64,000 nucleotides of DNA from Silene latifolia (Eukaryota > Streptophyta > Magnoliopsida > Caryophyllales > Caryophyllaceae): the NCBI RefSeq assembly GCF_048544455.1, contig NC_133537.1, forward strand, positions 18,475,541 to 18,539,540, written 5' to 3'. Made by a program: the position numbers and the translations under genes. Each line of letters opens with the position of its first letter. Position 1 is the first letter of the stretch. Positions 1-10,189 of the stretch are shown one piece after another. The notes under the pieces were generated by a model, which saw nothing but the letters and a program-made list of their open reading frames with translations, made no database searches and was not told the origin of the DNA.

Positions 1-67
1 TAATTTGGTGGAAGTATTTGTGCAGTCTAAGCTTACGAGGTATCTTAAATAATGCAACTTTTCACAG

Positions 68-1509
68 GTATCCTCTGCTGGGATGACCGCTAGCCTTCTC
101 CTCGTTTCAGCTTCATTTTTTCTAGAGGTCAGCTAGGCTGTTTTTCTAGTTTTTTTGCTCTCATAATTTCCAAAACAGCTGACATGAACCAGCGAGGGTT
201 AAGCAAGTTCAGGAATTCTGATCTTAAGATTTGATGTACTCTTGAACGTCTGACAGGATATTATTTCAAAAGAGTCAGGCTTCTACGGCGCGTTGGGGAT
301 TCTCTCTGTCGTAGGACTAGTGGTATGATTCTGACTTGAATACATGTCTACTCCAGACCAAGTAATCTAGAAAGCAATAATCAAAGCAGGTCTAAGACTC
401 GTTCTCTACTTATGGCAGGGAATGGCTATATCATTTTCTTTAGGTGTGGGACCGATTCCTTGGATTATAATGTCTGAGGTATGTCTTTAATTTTTTTTTC
501 TGTTTGTTTTACTAACTCACTACCTGAGGGCGCACTGATGTCGACCTGATGTGAATCTAAAGCTTTTTTATAAGCTATTCCACAAATGTTTACATATTCT
601 GCTAGACTTCAATTTTTTTGCAGCAAGTCTCAAAGTTAACCGTGAGACGGTCTTATTATAACTTGTTGTGAGACCGTGTCACACTTTGTTGAAAGTAAAA
701 TAGTCAGTTACTGTTTTCAAATGATCAATAATGAGTTAATGATAAGAAGGGGTCACTTAGTAAAATTGTAAAGTTTCAGTCGATGGTAAAATGGTTAGAC
801 ATAAAAAAGGTCACTTTCATTTCTGAGTTTGTCGGATAAAGTATTTAAAATCTATGCGTTTTAGATTAGATGAACACCTTATTGTAACTTTACTGCAACA
901 ATCTGATGAACTTCGCATCTGGTTTGCTCTGAACAGATCCTTCCTGTAAGTATAAAGAGTCTTGCTGGGAGTGTAGCAACATTAGCCAATTTCATGACTT
1001 CCTGGGGGATCACAATGACTTCTCCTTTGATGCTCAGCTGGAACAGTGGAGGTCATCTCTCTTGCCTTTTTTCCAATACTAAAGTTCTTCTACCGAATTC
1101 TCTCGGCTTTTAGACAATAAGATTCAATAATTTGGACACTCACTAATGTTTAGTCTGTAAAGGTTAGCTAAACTACCCGGTAAATCAATGAGTGCTAATA
1201 GGCCTAGTACTCATGAGTCATGATCGGGCTTTGAAACTCATCAGCATCAAAGATGCTTTTGCGGCTCACTTTACACCCAAAAAAACATTGTTTTAGTCTG
1301 TAAAAAACTTTGCCTCACAATTTAGGTAACGGATTAAGGAAGTATTGAATTTAATCTTAACTGCTGGCTCTCATCTGGTTCTTATGTTGTTTACAGGGAC
1401 CTTCGCTCTATACACATTGTTTTGTGCTTTTACTTTGATATTTGTGGGGGCATGGCTTCCGGAGACAAAGGGGAAAACACTTGAGGAAATTCAAGCATAC
1501 TTCAGATGA
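68..1509 (+). CDS. ERD6-like sugar transporter, 3' exons (gene continues off the left edge)
   Basis: Five consecutive exons read in frame with GT-AG borders: 68-127, 257-322, 419-478, 937-1051 and 1397-1509 (stop TGA 1507-1509). They encode the C-terminal third of a major-facilitator sugar porter. Landmarks are [16 protein letters not shown] (membrane helix), [24 protein letters not shown] (the GxGPxPWxxxSE signature of plant monosaccharide transporters), [11 protein letters not shown], and the family-typical end [16 protein letters not shown]. The wording is closest to the ERD6-like 6 (ERDL6/ESL) branch, known as tonoplast proton-coupled glucose exporters; substrate and vacuolar location are inferred from the family. 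No stop or shift interrupts the visible exons. The first two thirds, including the start, lie outside the window. The gene converges on the hydrolase gene, with 263 bp between the two stop codons. Confidence 0.88.
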
Positions 1510-1772
1510 AAACAATCGGGTCGCAAAGTACTGGTTAATACTATTGTAAACAGCAATCTTGATCACTGTGTATTTTGTGCAGCATAGAGTACAACTCATT
1601 CTTTTCGGTTCAATACTTGGTTGCTCTTAAATAGAATTGTCGGTCTTTCATCGTACATGATTTATTGATCACTTCTTAAAAATGTAATAATGGTGTAACA
1701 AACTTTGCAACTAGACAATATAGCTATTCTACAATTGTGTGGATTTGCAGCAGCAAGGCGGCTTACTCAGCT

Positions 1773-2279
1773 TTACTTTGGTGTTTCTTCGAAGTACACA
1801 GAAGCCAGGAAACGCTTGAGACATCTATTGTATACACATGGCCTCTCTAGGTGAACTAGATGCCCTGCCTTCTGTATTCCTTCACATGTCGCCTTTTCTC
1901 CGAGTTTCCTACATATAATCATCCCGAAACAAAATTTAAATAGATAGTATGAGCTAGAGAGTGCGAGAGGGTGATACTGAGTTTCAATACTAGGCCATTA
2001 GCATGACGCCACTAACTCATTTTCCATAGTAATTTATTATTTTTAAGTTAGCAATGGTTCAATTGATTGACGGTTTTACAATAAGTTATAGTATGACTAC
2101 TGTTCCACGAGAGACATACTAATATATTTATTTTGAGTGAGGGAAGAACATACTCTTTCATTTGTTGGGCAATGTCCATCCTGAAAATCTGATCATTTTC
2201 ACCCCATAGAAGATGGATTTTCTGTCAACAAAGGATTTAGTAGATGCACAAGATTGTACTTACTAGAATGAGAAATTAT

Positions 2280-2312
<33 letters not shown>

Positions 2313-5269
2313 ACTACAAGATTGGCTAATTTAAATTTCAGCTAAACTTAAAACGGATACACCCATCTTAAACAAGAAGTTGTCGAAACAGAAAGGAAGA
2401 AGACAGGTACCTGGGGAAATTTGGGTATGTCAGGGTTTTTTTCAGCAATGACTAAACCCTCCAGGAGTTCACTTCTCTCCTTTCTATTGGTAAACATCAC
2501 CTGTATGTCATTTTTCGCTTCAAGGTTAGAAAATGGTCTTCACCAAGAAAAGTCACTAAATATTACTCTCTCGATCACACTTAAACTTTTCAGTTTACCT
2601 TAGGCCATTTACAAATCTATATTTAAACTTTTATGTTTACTTTAGGCGAACTACAAATTTCTATATGGGATCTATTGGCTATTGTGCACGATATTTCCAA
2701 CTTAATCGCTCAAAAATGTTTTATTTTGTTGAATGAGACTAGTTTTATTAATTTATATTATCAAGTTGATCGGCCTTAACATCATCAAACATGTCTTTTC
2801 TAAACAAGTACACATTCAATCAAAATCAATGTTCTTATTGATGTAGGACAATGACAGGATGAAACTTTAAGCTAGACAATGATCAAATTAGGGTATAATA
2901 TAACTCGAAGTCTTTAATAGATTATGGTGTGTGATCTAAAAAAAGTCTACATTAATGATTTACGGAAATTGTTGTCAATTTTATACGGAGTATTTCATTG
3001 GTGGACCTAAACGATAATACTCCCTTCCAGTCATTATAATATTCTCACTTTCCCGAAATGGATTATTCAACTAATGTTCCCATTTCCTTTTTTGGTAACT
3101 TTTACTCTTATTTTATTCATTTCTCTCTCCTATCACCAAACCCAACACAACTCTTTTACTCCTATTTTATTACTTTCCCTTATGTTTTGGCCCCACAATT
3201 CTTTATTTAACTACTAATAATTCATTCTTCTCTCCTATCACCAACCCCACACAACTCTTTTACTCCTATTTTAATACTTTTCCTTAAGTATTGTGTCCAT
3301 ATTAAATGGGAACAATATAGTGACTGAGAGAGAGTATGATGCACCTAAATATTTCTTTTGAAAAAAAAATGTGACTTGAGGCTTTAAATAGCCCAAGTAA
3401 TAATGTCATGTTTAGGTGTAGTTGGTTGAACAACCAGGTCCATACGCAATCATAAACCAATGAGACTATTGATTTGAATTCCAAATTTTCTCGAGAAATA
3501 GAAAAGTTAGTTCATACCCCAACCCCGTATATAATATGACAAGGGTATATGTGGCGGAATGAGGATTTACAGTTAAGATCAATTTGTAATGTCATAAGGT
3601 AAATTCGAAAGAAGTTCAAAAATTAAACTAAAAATTTCTGAATATTTTCAATGTCTAGTGAGGCTTGCGAAGACGAGTGATTCTGCTGACGGGTGTCCCC
3701 CTAAATCCGATCTACTACCGCTAATATTGGAGTATATGAGTGTATCGCTTTTCAGTAGATAAGACGAAACTAGTATGCCAATATCATGTAAAAAACTAAA
3801 AACAATGTTCGAAAGGTAGAAATTTCATGATAATACAACCCTACACACATTTAAAATCTTAAATGTCATTACCAATCTCAAAAGCAACTTTTATCAACCT
3901 CATCAAAGTGGATCGTTCATTCAAGTTGTGTGAGAGGCTCATTATTGTACAAATTCTATTAAACTCTCATTATAAAATAATACATCAACAATAGTTAAAA
4001 TTAAAAAATTAGGTCATACAACCCACGCGTTTCAGCTAGATCAAATCAACCCTATAAGTTGTGTTTAAACTAAACATGGAACATTTTTATGGGTATCGAA
4101 AATTAGTCATGTACATGTACGTGTCAGTGTAACGTAACCATTACATGTACATAAATATAACTTCTTAAGACCTTATTCTGTATGGCGATTGCATGGACAA
4201 CAATACTCTATATATACGAGGAATATATATTCCTCGTCTTTAAAACTCGTTTATTTGCAACTTTATAGGTAGGAATTTACATTGCCTAGAAAGTGACTGA
4301 TCACATTATTTAGAATTAGTGTGAATTAAAAAAAAATTTAGTACGTGAATTATTTACCTAATCTTAGTATAAAACTACTTCGCAATAAATTTCTTAATTA
4401 TCAATTTTATTATTTTCAAAAAGTAGGTATACACATTACACATAGCGTAAAAAGTTACCTCAAGATAATCCTTATGCAAGCAATCAGGGAACCAAAGCTT
4501 CCTATGGGTAGCAACCTTGAGCAGTGTCTTCAATCCATCAACCGAAGTCGGCAACAGGAGCTCAGCCGATGACTTAAACCCCATCCTACTTAGCTCAGCT
4601 TCGCTTACCGACTCCGTCATAGCCAATATCGACCCCGAGACGACCAAGGCTTCCACTAGGTCTGGCCTCATCTCGGCTAATTTGAAAGCCACCATCCCTC
4701 CGTAGCTGAACCCGACCAAGCTACACTGGCTCACGCCAAGCTTCCCTAGCGCTATAGCCAGGCATGCAGCTTGGTAAGCTGGGGACCTGTAACAGTGGCA
4801 GAACCATGATTTAAAGTTATTTGTCTACAACATTATTTGAAAACCTTATGAAGCGAAATAGTAATGTAATAGAATAATTTTAAATGAAAAATCGAAAGTT
4901 GAGTAAAAATGCCAGAGCGACTGCCTTTGCTAGTCCTCCTCGCTTTAGCACTGACCTGTCAGCATTGGTTGTGGTCGAGCCACCAAAAAAGAGAAGGTCG
5001 GGTACGTAGACATTATATTTCTTAGAAAGCGCACCAATTTGGAATTGCCATGTCACTAAGCCTTCGGCAGCAAACCCATGAATTAGAATGACCGTGGGTT
5101 TGGGCTTGGATTTGGGTTTGGACTCGGGTTTTTTATCTTTCAAGGTAGACGCGGGTACCCAGAAGGTCATGAAGGTTTCGGGTTCAATCTCGACTGTGGT
5201 GGGTCGGAGTCCAGCCAGTTTTATCAGGCCGTGTAAGAGGGGTTTTTGGGCTTCCACAAGGTTCACCAT
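1773..5269 (-). CDS. Alpha/beta-fold hydrolase, complete five-exon gene
   Basis: Exons on the minus strand are 5269-4956, 4786-4459, 2500-2411, 2221-2154 and 1908-1773. All have GT-AG borders with matching phases and give 936 nt, or 311 residues, a normal length for this plant family. Start MVNLVEAQKPLL is preceded by a TATA-like box. Visible landmarks are the oxyanion-loop HGFAAEG near residue 76, the nucleophile elbow GFSYGG (Ser about 132), LLWGENDQIF with the acid (Asp about 254), and KAGHLVHLERP with the catalytic His (about 283). The triad is therefore complete, and a soluble serine hydrolase/esterase is expected. The substrate cannot be read from sequence; relatives are annotated only as alpha/beta-hydrolase superfamily proteins. 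Intron 2 is long (4458-2501) and contains a MITE; intron 3 contains a 29-nt homopolymer. I infer an intact gene. Confidence 0.9.
2282..2310. repeat. Poly(A) homopolymer, 29 nt, inside hydrolase intron 3
   Basis: An uninterrupted run of A on the plus strand, so poly(T) in the sense of the hydrolase transcript. It lies 61 nt upstream, in transcript direction, of the exon 4 acceptor. It may simply be a mononucleotide microsatellite; it does not disturb the splice sites. Confidence 0.9.
3020..3334. mobile_element. Stowaway-type MITE, copy 1, in hydrolase intron 2
   Basis: A 315-bp element starts CTCCCTTCCAGTCATTATAAT and ends with the inverted match ATATAGTGACTGAGAGAGAG. It is flanked by TA on both sides (3018-3019, 3335-3336), the target duplication of Tc1/mariner Stowaway elements. 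The interior (CTCTCCTATCACCAA, CACAACTCTTTTACTCC) repeats within the element and matches the second copy at 47166-47473. It carries no coding capacity and sits inside the long intron 2 of the hydrolase gene. Confidence 0.85.
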
Positions 5270-5329
5270 TTTATTATTTGTATGTTTAGAGATGCAAGAG
5301 GGGTTATGGAGGATGAAAACGGAGGGGGG

Positions 5330-5337
5330 TTATATAT
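5330..5337 (-). promoter_or_regulatory. Probable TATA box of the alpha/beta-hydrolase gene
   Basis: Minus-strand ATATATAA lies about 61-68 nt upstream of the hydrolase start codon. This would give a short leader of about 30 nt if transcription starts at the usual distance. Position and sequence only; no transcript evidence. Confidence 0.4.
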
Positions 5338-5511
5338 GAAGTTATCATGCTTAGTGCTTTAATTAGGGAATTGTTGGAAATGGTGGGTTTGGTGATAAGT
5401 AGTTATCAAAATATGGCCAAAGTTTATGGAGACACAAAGTAGTGAAATGAAAATTAAATTAAACAAAAACTAGAGATCAGAGTGACTAACTATGGAGTAT
5501 ATGATTGGTTT

Positions 5512-6028
5512 TAGGGCTGTTCACTCATTGGTCCGGACCAAAGATCAGACCGGATCGGACTATTTGGTTCGGACCAGACCGGATCGAATTTTGTTTGGTC
5601 CGGTCCACGGTCCGGTCCTGGACCAACCCGAATGGACCGCGGACCGGACCATGGACCGAAGTTATGTAATAAAAGAATTTTTAAATTTGTAATATTATTG
5701 ATTTTATTTTCTACTTTGTTTACACGTATTATAAGATGTGTAATTATGTAGTTAAATCTCGTAAGAAAATAATGTTGTTTATTTTGATCATTACGAACTT
5801 CTCGAGTTCTAGTTTTATATGGCAAAACATGTCAATGACAATAATATTTTGTCTAATTTGGTCCATTTGGTCCGGTCCGGTCCGGTTCACGTGTTTTTGT
5901 GGTCCAGACCGGACCGGACCAATATTAATATGGTCCGGTCCTCGGTCCACCTCTTAACCCTTTTTTTTGTCTTCGGTCCAGAGAGTTTGGTCCGGTCCGA
6001 TCCGGTCCCAGACCAATGAACACCTCTA
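5512..6028. mobile_element. Non-autonomous hAT-type element rich in GGTCCGGACC motifs
   Basis: The ends are inverted: TAGGGCTGTTCACTCATTGG at the left and, read inward from the right, TAGAGGTGTTCATTGGTCTG. A perfect 8-bp duplication ATTGGTTT lies at 5504-5511 and 6029-6036, the hallmark of hAT insertion. Many GGTCCGGACC/GGTCCGGTCC motifs crowd both subterminal regions, as expected for transposase-binding sites. The middle is AT-rich. I see no transposase; the open frames here are chance readings of the repeat. Confidence 0.85.
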
Positions 6029-6036
6029 ATTGGTTT

Positions 6037-6539
6037 AGCTTGGAGAAGTTCTTTTTGTGAAATCATGGAAGAGAGAGAGTCCGCTTCATAAAATCAAGAA
6101 GGTTTCACTTTAAAATCAATTGGCAATAGAGGGATTAGCCCCTCGTCTTATAAAGTGGTAACTCCTCTCATCTTCTATCAATATGGGACACTCACATGTG
6201 GGAATTATATGGGTGGTATTCTTCAAACTTTTGTAAGGCGATTTTAAAACATATTTAACGTAAAACTGCAATTTATTTACTTAAAGTAGGCTTATAAAAA
6301 TAATTGATGATACCCTTATCTGGGTAATTAAGTAAAATAAGAACCAGTTTTACATTAACACTTTTTTTTTGCTCAGATGAGCGCACTATTTCGGTTACAA
6401 TTCATCATCAGGTCGGGTCGGTTTCAATTTGCAATATTTTCGGGTCTTATTATGTTCTGTTTGGGTCAAACTTGCCAGCTACATGTACGGTTGTTTATAA
6501 TCAAACGGAGTAATTGTGATCGAATAATTAGGGTTAGCA
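6037..6539. other. Intergenic, nothing recognised
   Basis: AT-rich sequence between the hAT element and a Helitron-like element. A short stretch near 6409-6472 is rich in GGGTCGGG-like words, but no gene, exon or complete repeat could be delimited. Confidence 0.5.
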
Positions 6540-7099
6540 TCCCCCATTTACTAAAAGAATAGGTGGAATTCTCATTTTTCCCGCCTAAATCATGTTTACT
6601 AAAATAAAGTTTAGTTTAGCATATATTATAGCCTTATAGGTATGATAGGTGATTTAATTACACAATCTTTTAAATTTAAATATTTAAAACATTCTATGTT
6701 TCACATTCTGCATAAATTTATCTTCATTCTTATATGATAAAAAAACGGTATTACTTTCTTTAAAAATAATTGTACCATGAAAATTCATTGACTTTTAATG
6801 ATAAGAAGTTGAACAAAAAATGTTAATAGTAAAAAAATTCTAAAAATATTATTAATTTATCGGTAAAAGAAAACTTTTATTAAAATACTCATATCATGAC
6901 ATTTTACAATTTTAATTTTTATTGCTTAAATCAAAACACAGTGATAAAAAAAACATAAAAAATAAGTGAAATATCAATTTAGGAAGAGGGGCATTGTAAA
7001 TTTGTAATGTGTAAAATCCATAAATAATAATACGGGGTACACTAAATAGTAAAATTTTATAAAAACTGTGCATATATTGCACGGGATCTAATAAACTAG
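6540..7099 (+). mobile_element. Short non-autonomous Helitron-like element
   Basis: It begins A|TCCCCCATTTACTAAAAGAA and ends with a GTGCATATATTGCAC hairpin followed by CTAG|T. This meets the Helitron rules: 5' TC, a 3' hairpin about a dozen bases before CTRR, and insertion between A and T without target duplication. Both ends and several interior words (AAATTCATTGACTTTWA, TTTTATTAAAATACWCAT) recur in the element at 51244-53230. No Rep/helicase coding is present. 560 bp. Confidence 0.65.
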
Positions 7100-7194
7100 T
7101 ATGATATATTGTATCAGTATTGAAGTATTGAGCATCGCATGATTCGTATCCAACAATTTACACATTACAAATTTACAATGCCCCTCTTCCTAAA
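6978..7194. repeat. Perfect 38-bp inverted repeat with 141-bp spacer
   Basis: Positions 6978-7015 and 7157-7194 are exact reverse complements (key words AGGAAGAGGGGCATTG and CAATGCCCCTCTTCCT). One arm lies inside the Helitron-like element and the other about 57 bp beyond its 3' end. The match stops sharply on both sides. Origin unclear. Confidence 0.9.
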
Positions 7195-7918
7195 ACTCTA
7201 CACCGTACTAATTAAATTTTCCTATTTTCTTGCACGAAATCTTGATTTTTAGTGTATCGTGTGAATATTGAAGTTATATGATACCCAATCAAATAAAAGA
7301 TGTAAATTACAAGTCAACCCGTAACAATGGTAGACACTAATGTAATAATTAGTTGGAGTATGGACAAAGTTGGTTTAAAACTGATCAACTACAATATCTA
7401 AATCCGAGTATTTATTTATTCCCTTAAAATTGGCGACGTAGGTGAAAACACAAGCACAAGTTGGGGGAGCTACCTGAAATTTCGGCTAAGTCGTTTGCCT
7501 ATATTTGGAAGACATCACAATCGTATATTTCTTACTAATTCATCTAGTCCTTGTCGATCTTGTTGAGTGCTATTTTTATTTGCTATTCATACTTTAATTA
7601 ATGTTAATATGTGGGAAACATACACTCAAATTCAAGAAGATGTATGTATGGGAATAGATCACATTCACTAATCACTATATGTGTCGACTCTCGAGTAGGA
7701 GCCGAGATTTGAGCAAGCCAAATCCAAAGAATTTGAAGCAAACTTGGCTCAATTACACTCTAGTTGTCTAGGAGAAATGAGTTTGTATTCTTGAAAAAAA
7801 GAAGTTGGATACACACGGTGTATATTATGTCATTTGTCTAAAGTCTAATTAACGTACACCATAACTATTAGAAACTTAAATTTTTATTTTAGTAACCTTC
7901 CACTTTGTTACTAGTTGT
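7195..7918. other. Intergenic, nothing recognised
   Basis: AT-rich DNA between the inverted repeat and the Copia insertion site. No exon-like stretch or delimited repeat was seen. Confidence 0.5.
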
Positions 7919-7923
7919 AGCTA

Positions 7924-8298
7924 TGTGAATCAGGAAGCCTACATACAGCCAGGTGCAAGATGCTCAAGCTTAATTGATGCTAATGATGACTAGGCACCCG
8001 GACAGAAGCACAGAGGCTCAGATGTTCTAGAGCAGTCTAGAAGCTTCCAATGTACAGCTGTAACCGCCTAACAAACTTTGACTACTGTAACAAACTTTGA
8101 CTCAGTTATCTAGAAGATTTTTTTGTGGTGGTTGTATATAAAGCCATCATGTAAATATTGATCATTAAGTTAATACAATCACAATTCTATTTACATTTTT
8201 CCAGTTTTATTTCTCTCTCAAAGCTTTCAATATTACATCAATGACGTCTCTAAGGTCCATCCATGGCGTCACATTATGTTACTCTGCTCCATTTCACA
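7924..8298 (+). repeat. 5' LTR of the Copia element
   Basis: Begins TGTGAATCAGGAAGCC and ends CTCCATTTCACA, with TG...CA ends. A TATATAAA promoter-like box is at 8135-8142. It matches the 3' LTR over its whole length apart from scattered substitutions, and the primer-binding site follows immediately. Confidence 0.93.
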
Positions 8299-8455
8299 TG
8301 GTATCAGAGCAGGCGTAGCCTGTCTCTATGATATCCTGCTTTATTACTTCCGCATAATACTCTGATTCATTTTCTTTCACTTTCTTCAATTCAATCGATT
8401 GAAATTTGTTTTTCCTTTCTTTCTTCAATTTTCACTATAAAAAGAAATAAAACAG

Positions 8456-8790
8456 GTGACTGATTTTGGCGACTGAAATCAGTCGCCAAAATCAATTTAG
8501 CGACTGACTTCAGTCGCCAAATTCCAGTCGCAGACATTGGTCGCCTGATCTAATTTTAGCGACTAAAGTCGGTCGCCAAATTTGGCGACTGACATATCAG
8601 TCGCTAAATGGGAAAATTAGCGACTGAAATGGTAGTCGCCAATTTGGCGACCGAAACAAGGTAGTCGCCAAATTAGCGACTGATTTTCGGTCGCTAAATG
8701 GCTTTTCAGTCGCCAAATTTGGGTGACGTAGCCATTTTCAGTGAGGCTATTTGGCGACTGATTTGTGGTCGCTAAATTGCAAATCAGCCG
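8456..8790. repeat. Left subterminal repeats of the CACTA element
   Basis: About a dozen direct and inverted copies of a GCGACTGAAATCAGTCGCCAAA-type unit (core GCGACTGA / TCAGTCGC). In CACTA elements such arrays bind the TNPA-type protein. The same unit recurs in the right subterminal region. Confidence 0.88.
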
Positions 8791-9035
8791 CTAAAGCTAG
8801 TGATTGTTTTGGTGGTTTTTTTCGTTTTCATTGCTAGCCAAATATTTACAACTTCCATACAAACCGAAGTTCCACAACGCCATACATCCCAAACTTCAAC
8901 ACACACAACACCATACATTTCAAATTTCAACCCAACACCACACATTTTCCCAAACTTCATTTCATATATTGAAAATGAAATGTTTACAAGCTAACATATT
9001 CTAAAGTTCAAGTCTTATTACATGCTAAATTAAAC

Positions 9036-10147
9036 TTACTTAACTACTTGGAAGCCAACACCGGCTCCACTCCCCCCTTGTGGACCATGCGGATCAAAAG
9101 GATCGTAGTCGGGTCTAGGTCCGGGGTTACAACCTTGCCACCAAGTCTCAAACATTGCCATTTTTTCCTTCATTTGGCGGAATTCTTCATCACGTTTTCT
9201 TTCACGTTCATCACGCTCTCTTAGTTGAGATTAAAGTTGACTAATAAATCCCAGTTGATATGTGTTGCTGGGAATTGTTGAAGTCGATCTCCTACGCGTG
9301 TTGTCATAGAAAGCCGGTGTTGAACTTCCGGTACCATACACGTGCCCTTTCTTGAAGCCTTTCACAAATTCAAACCATATGTCATTATCCGCTTTTTCTG
9401 GATTCGCGGCTTTTTCATGTTCAAATGCATCATACAATATTAAACAAATCATTATAAGTTAATATGGTAACCAAAATAAGACATTAAAAAAGAGTAAATT
9501 AACAAAAATTAAGTGTTAGGGAAAACTTACATATAATTCCTTGTCTTTTGGCTTAGTCCAACTCCTAATCCCTTTGTGGTCAACCCTGAAAAGCGTGTCC
9601 AGAAACAGTTCTGGTACCGTCGTAACCGCTTTTGACTTCTTCTTTCCTTTCTGAATGAAAAAAAAATACATGTTAGAAAATTAACAAAAAATCTAACATA
9701 AAATAAACATGTTGAAAACCAAAAAAAGTGTGAAATAATAGACAAACTTACACCCAATACACGATCCCAGAATGATCGGGATCCCCCGTAATGAGTAGGC
9801 TCGACCACGGCATCTTTCTTTCCTCCTTTTTTGTTGAGTGATGCTTGTTTAGACCTTTTCTGAAAAGCTTCGGTTTTAGTATGCTTTATTAGGCCTTCAA
9901 ACTTCTCACCTGCAATTACACATATGCAATCATAACTAATAAGTTACTGATATTATTTATAATATAAGAGAGTATATGCTAATTAATACAAATAACAAAA
10001 CAAGTTAATTAAATACCTTTCATGTTATCTGGCTCCTTCGGGCGCCTGACCGTCTTCCAAATCACGTCCCGATATCGTCGAGTACCGACTTCATTGTACC
10101 TGTTACGGACATTCATTTCTTGAGACTCATCCCAAGCAAATGCTTGC
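9036..10147 (-). pseudogene. TNPA-like (Ptta/En/Spm family) transposon gene of the CACTA element
   Basis: Exon-like pieces are read on the minus strand. One after a TAG acceptor near 10147 encodes AWDESQEMNVRNRYNEVGTRRY and continues to RRPKEPDNMK. Another near 9910-9750 encodes KHTKTEAFQKRSKQASLNKK...GGSRSFWDRVLG, the conserved Ptta core. Further pieces encode VPELFLDTLFRVDHKGIRSW and DAFEHEKAANPEKADNDIWFEF. A charged, probably coiled-coil stretch (RERDERERKRDEEFRQMKEK) then runs to a stop at 9036-9038. The family binds subterminal repeats of CACTA elements. An in-frame stop at about 9231-9233 precedes the charged tail, so I call it a pseudogene. Exact exon borders are approximate. Confidence 0.7.
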
Positions 10148-10189
10148 TACAAAAAAAATGGCGACAAAATTTCATATCAGTATAAAATA

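Noticed and set aside
68-1509. Sugar-transporter pseudogene
   Set aside because: Short exons separated by stop-containing DNA first looked decayed, but all five exons have GT-AG borders, matching phases and the expected family motifs without interruption.
2282-2310. Poly(A) tail marking a retrocopy or LINE end
   Set aside because: No LINE, SINE or processed-gene sequence precedes it and it lies inside a functional-looking intron; a mononucleotide repeat is the simpler reading.
5492-6019. Several 66-104-codon frames around the GGTCCGGACC repeats
   Set aside because: They translate the subterminal repeats of a hAT-type element bounded by an 8-bp duplication.
8456-8790. CRISPR-like array of GCGACTGA repeats
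   Set aside because: Repeats occur in both orientations with irregular spacing inside a CACTA terminus and are mirrored at the other end. They are subterminal transposase sites in a plant genome.
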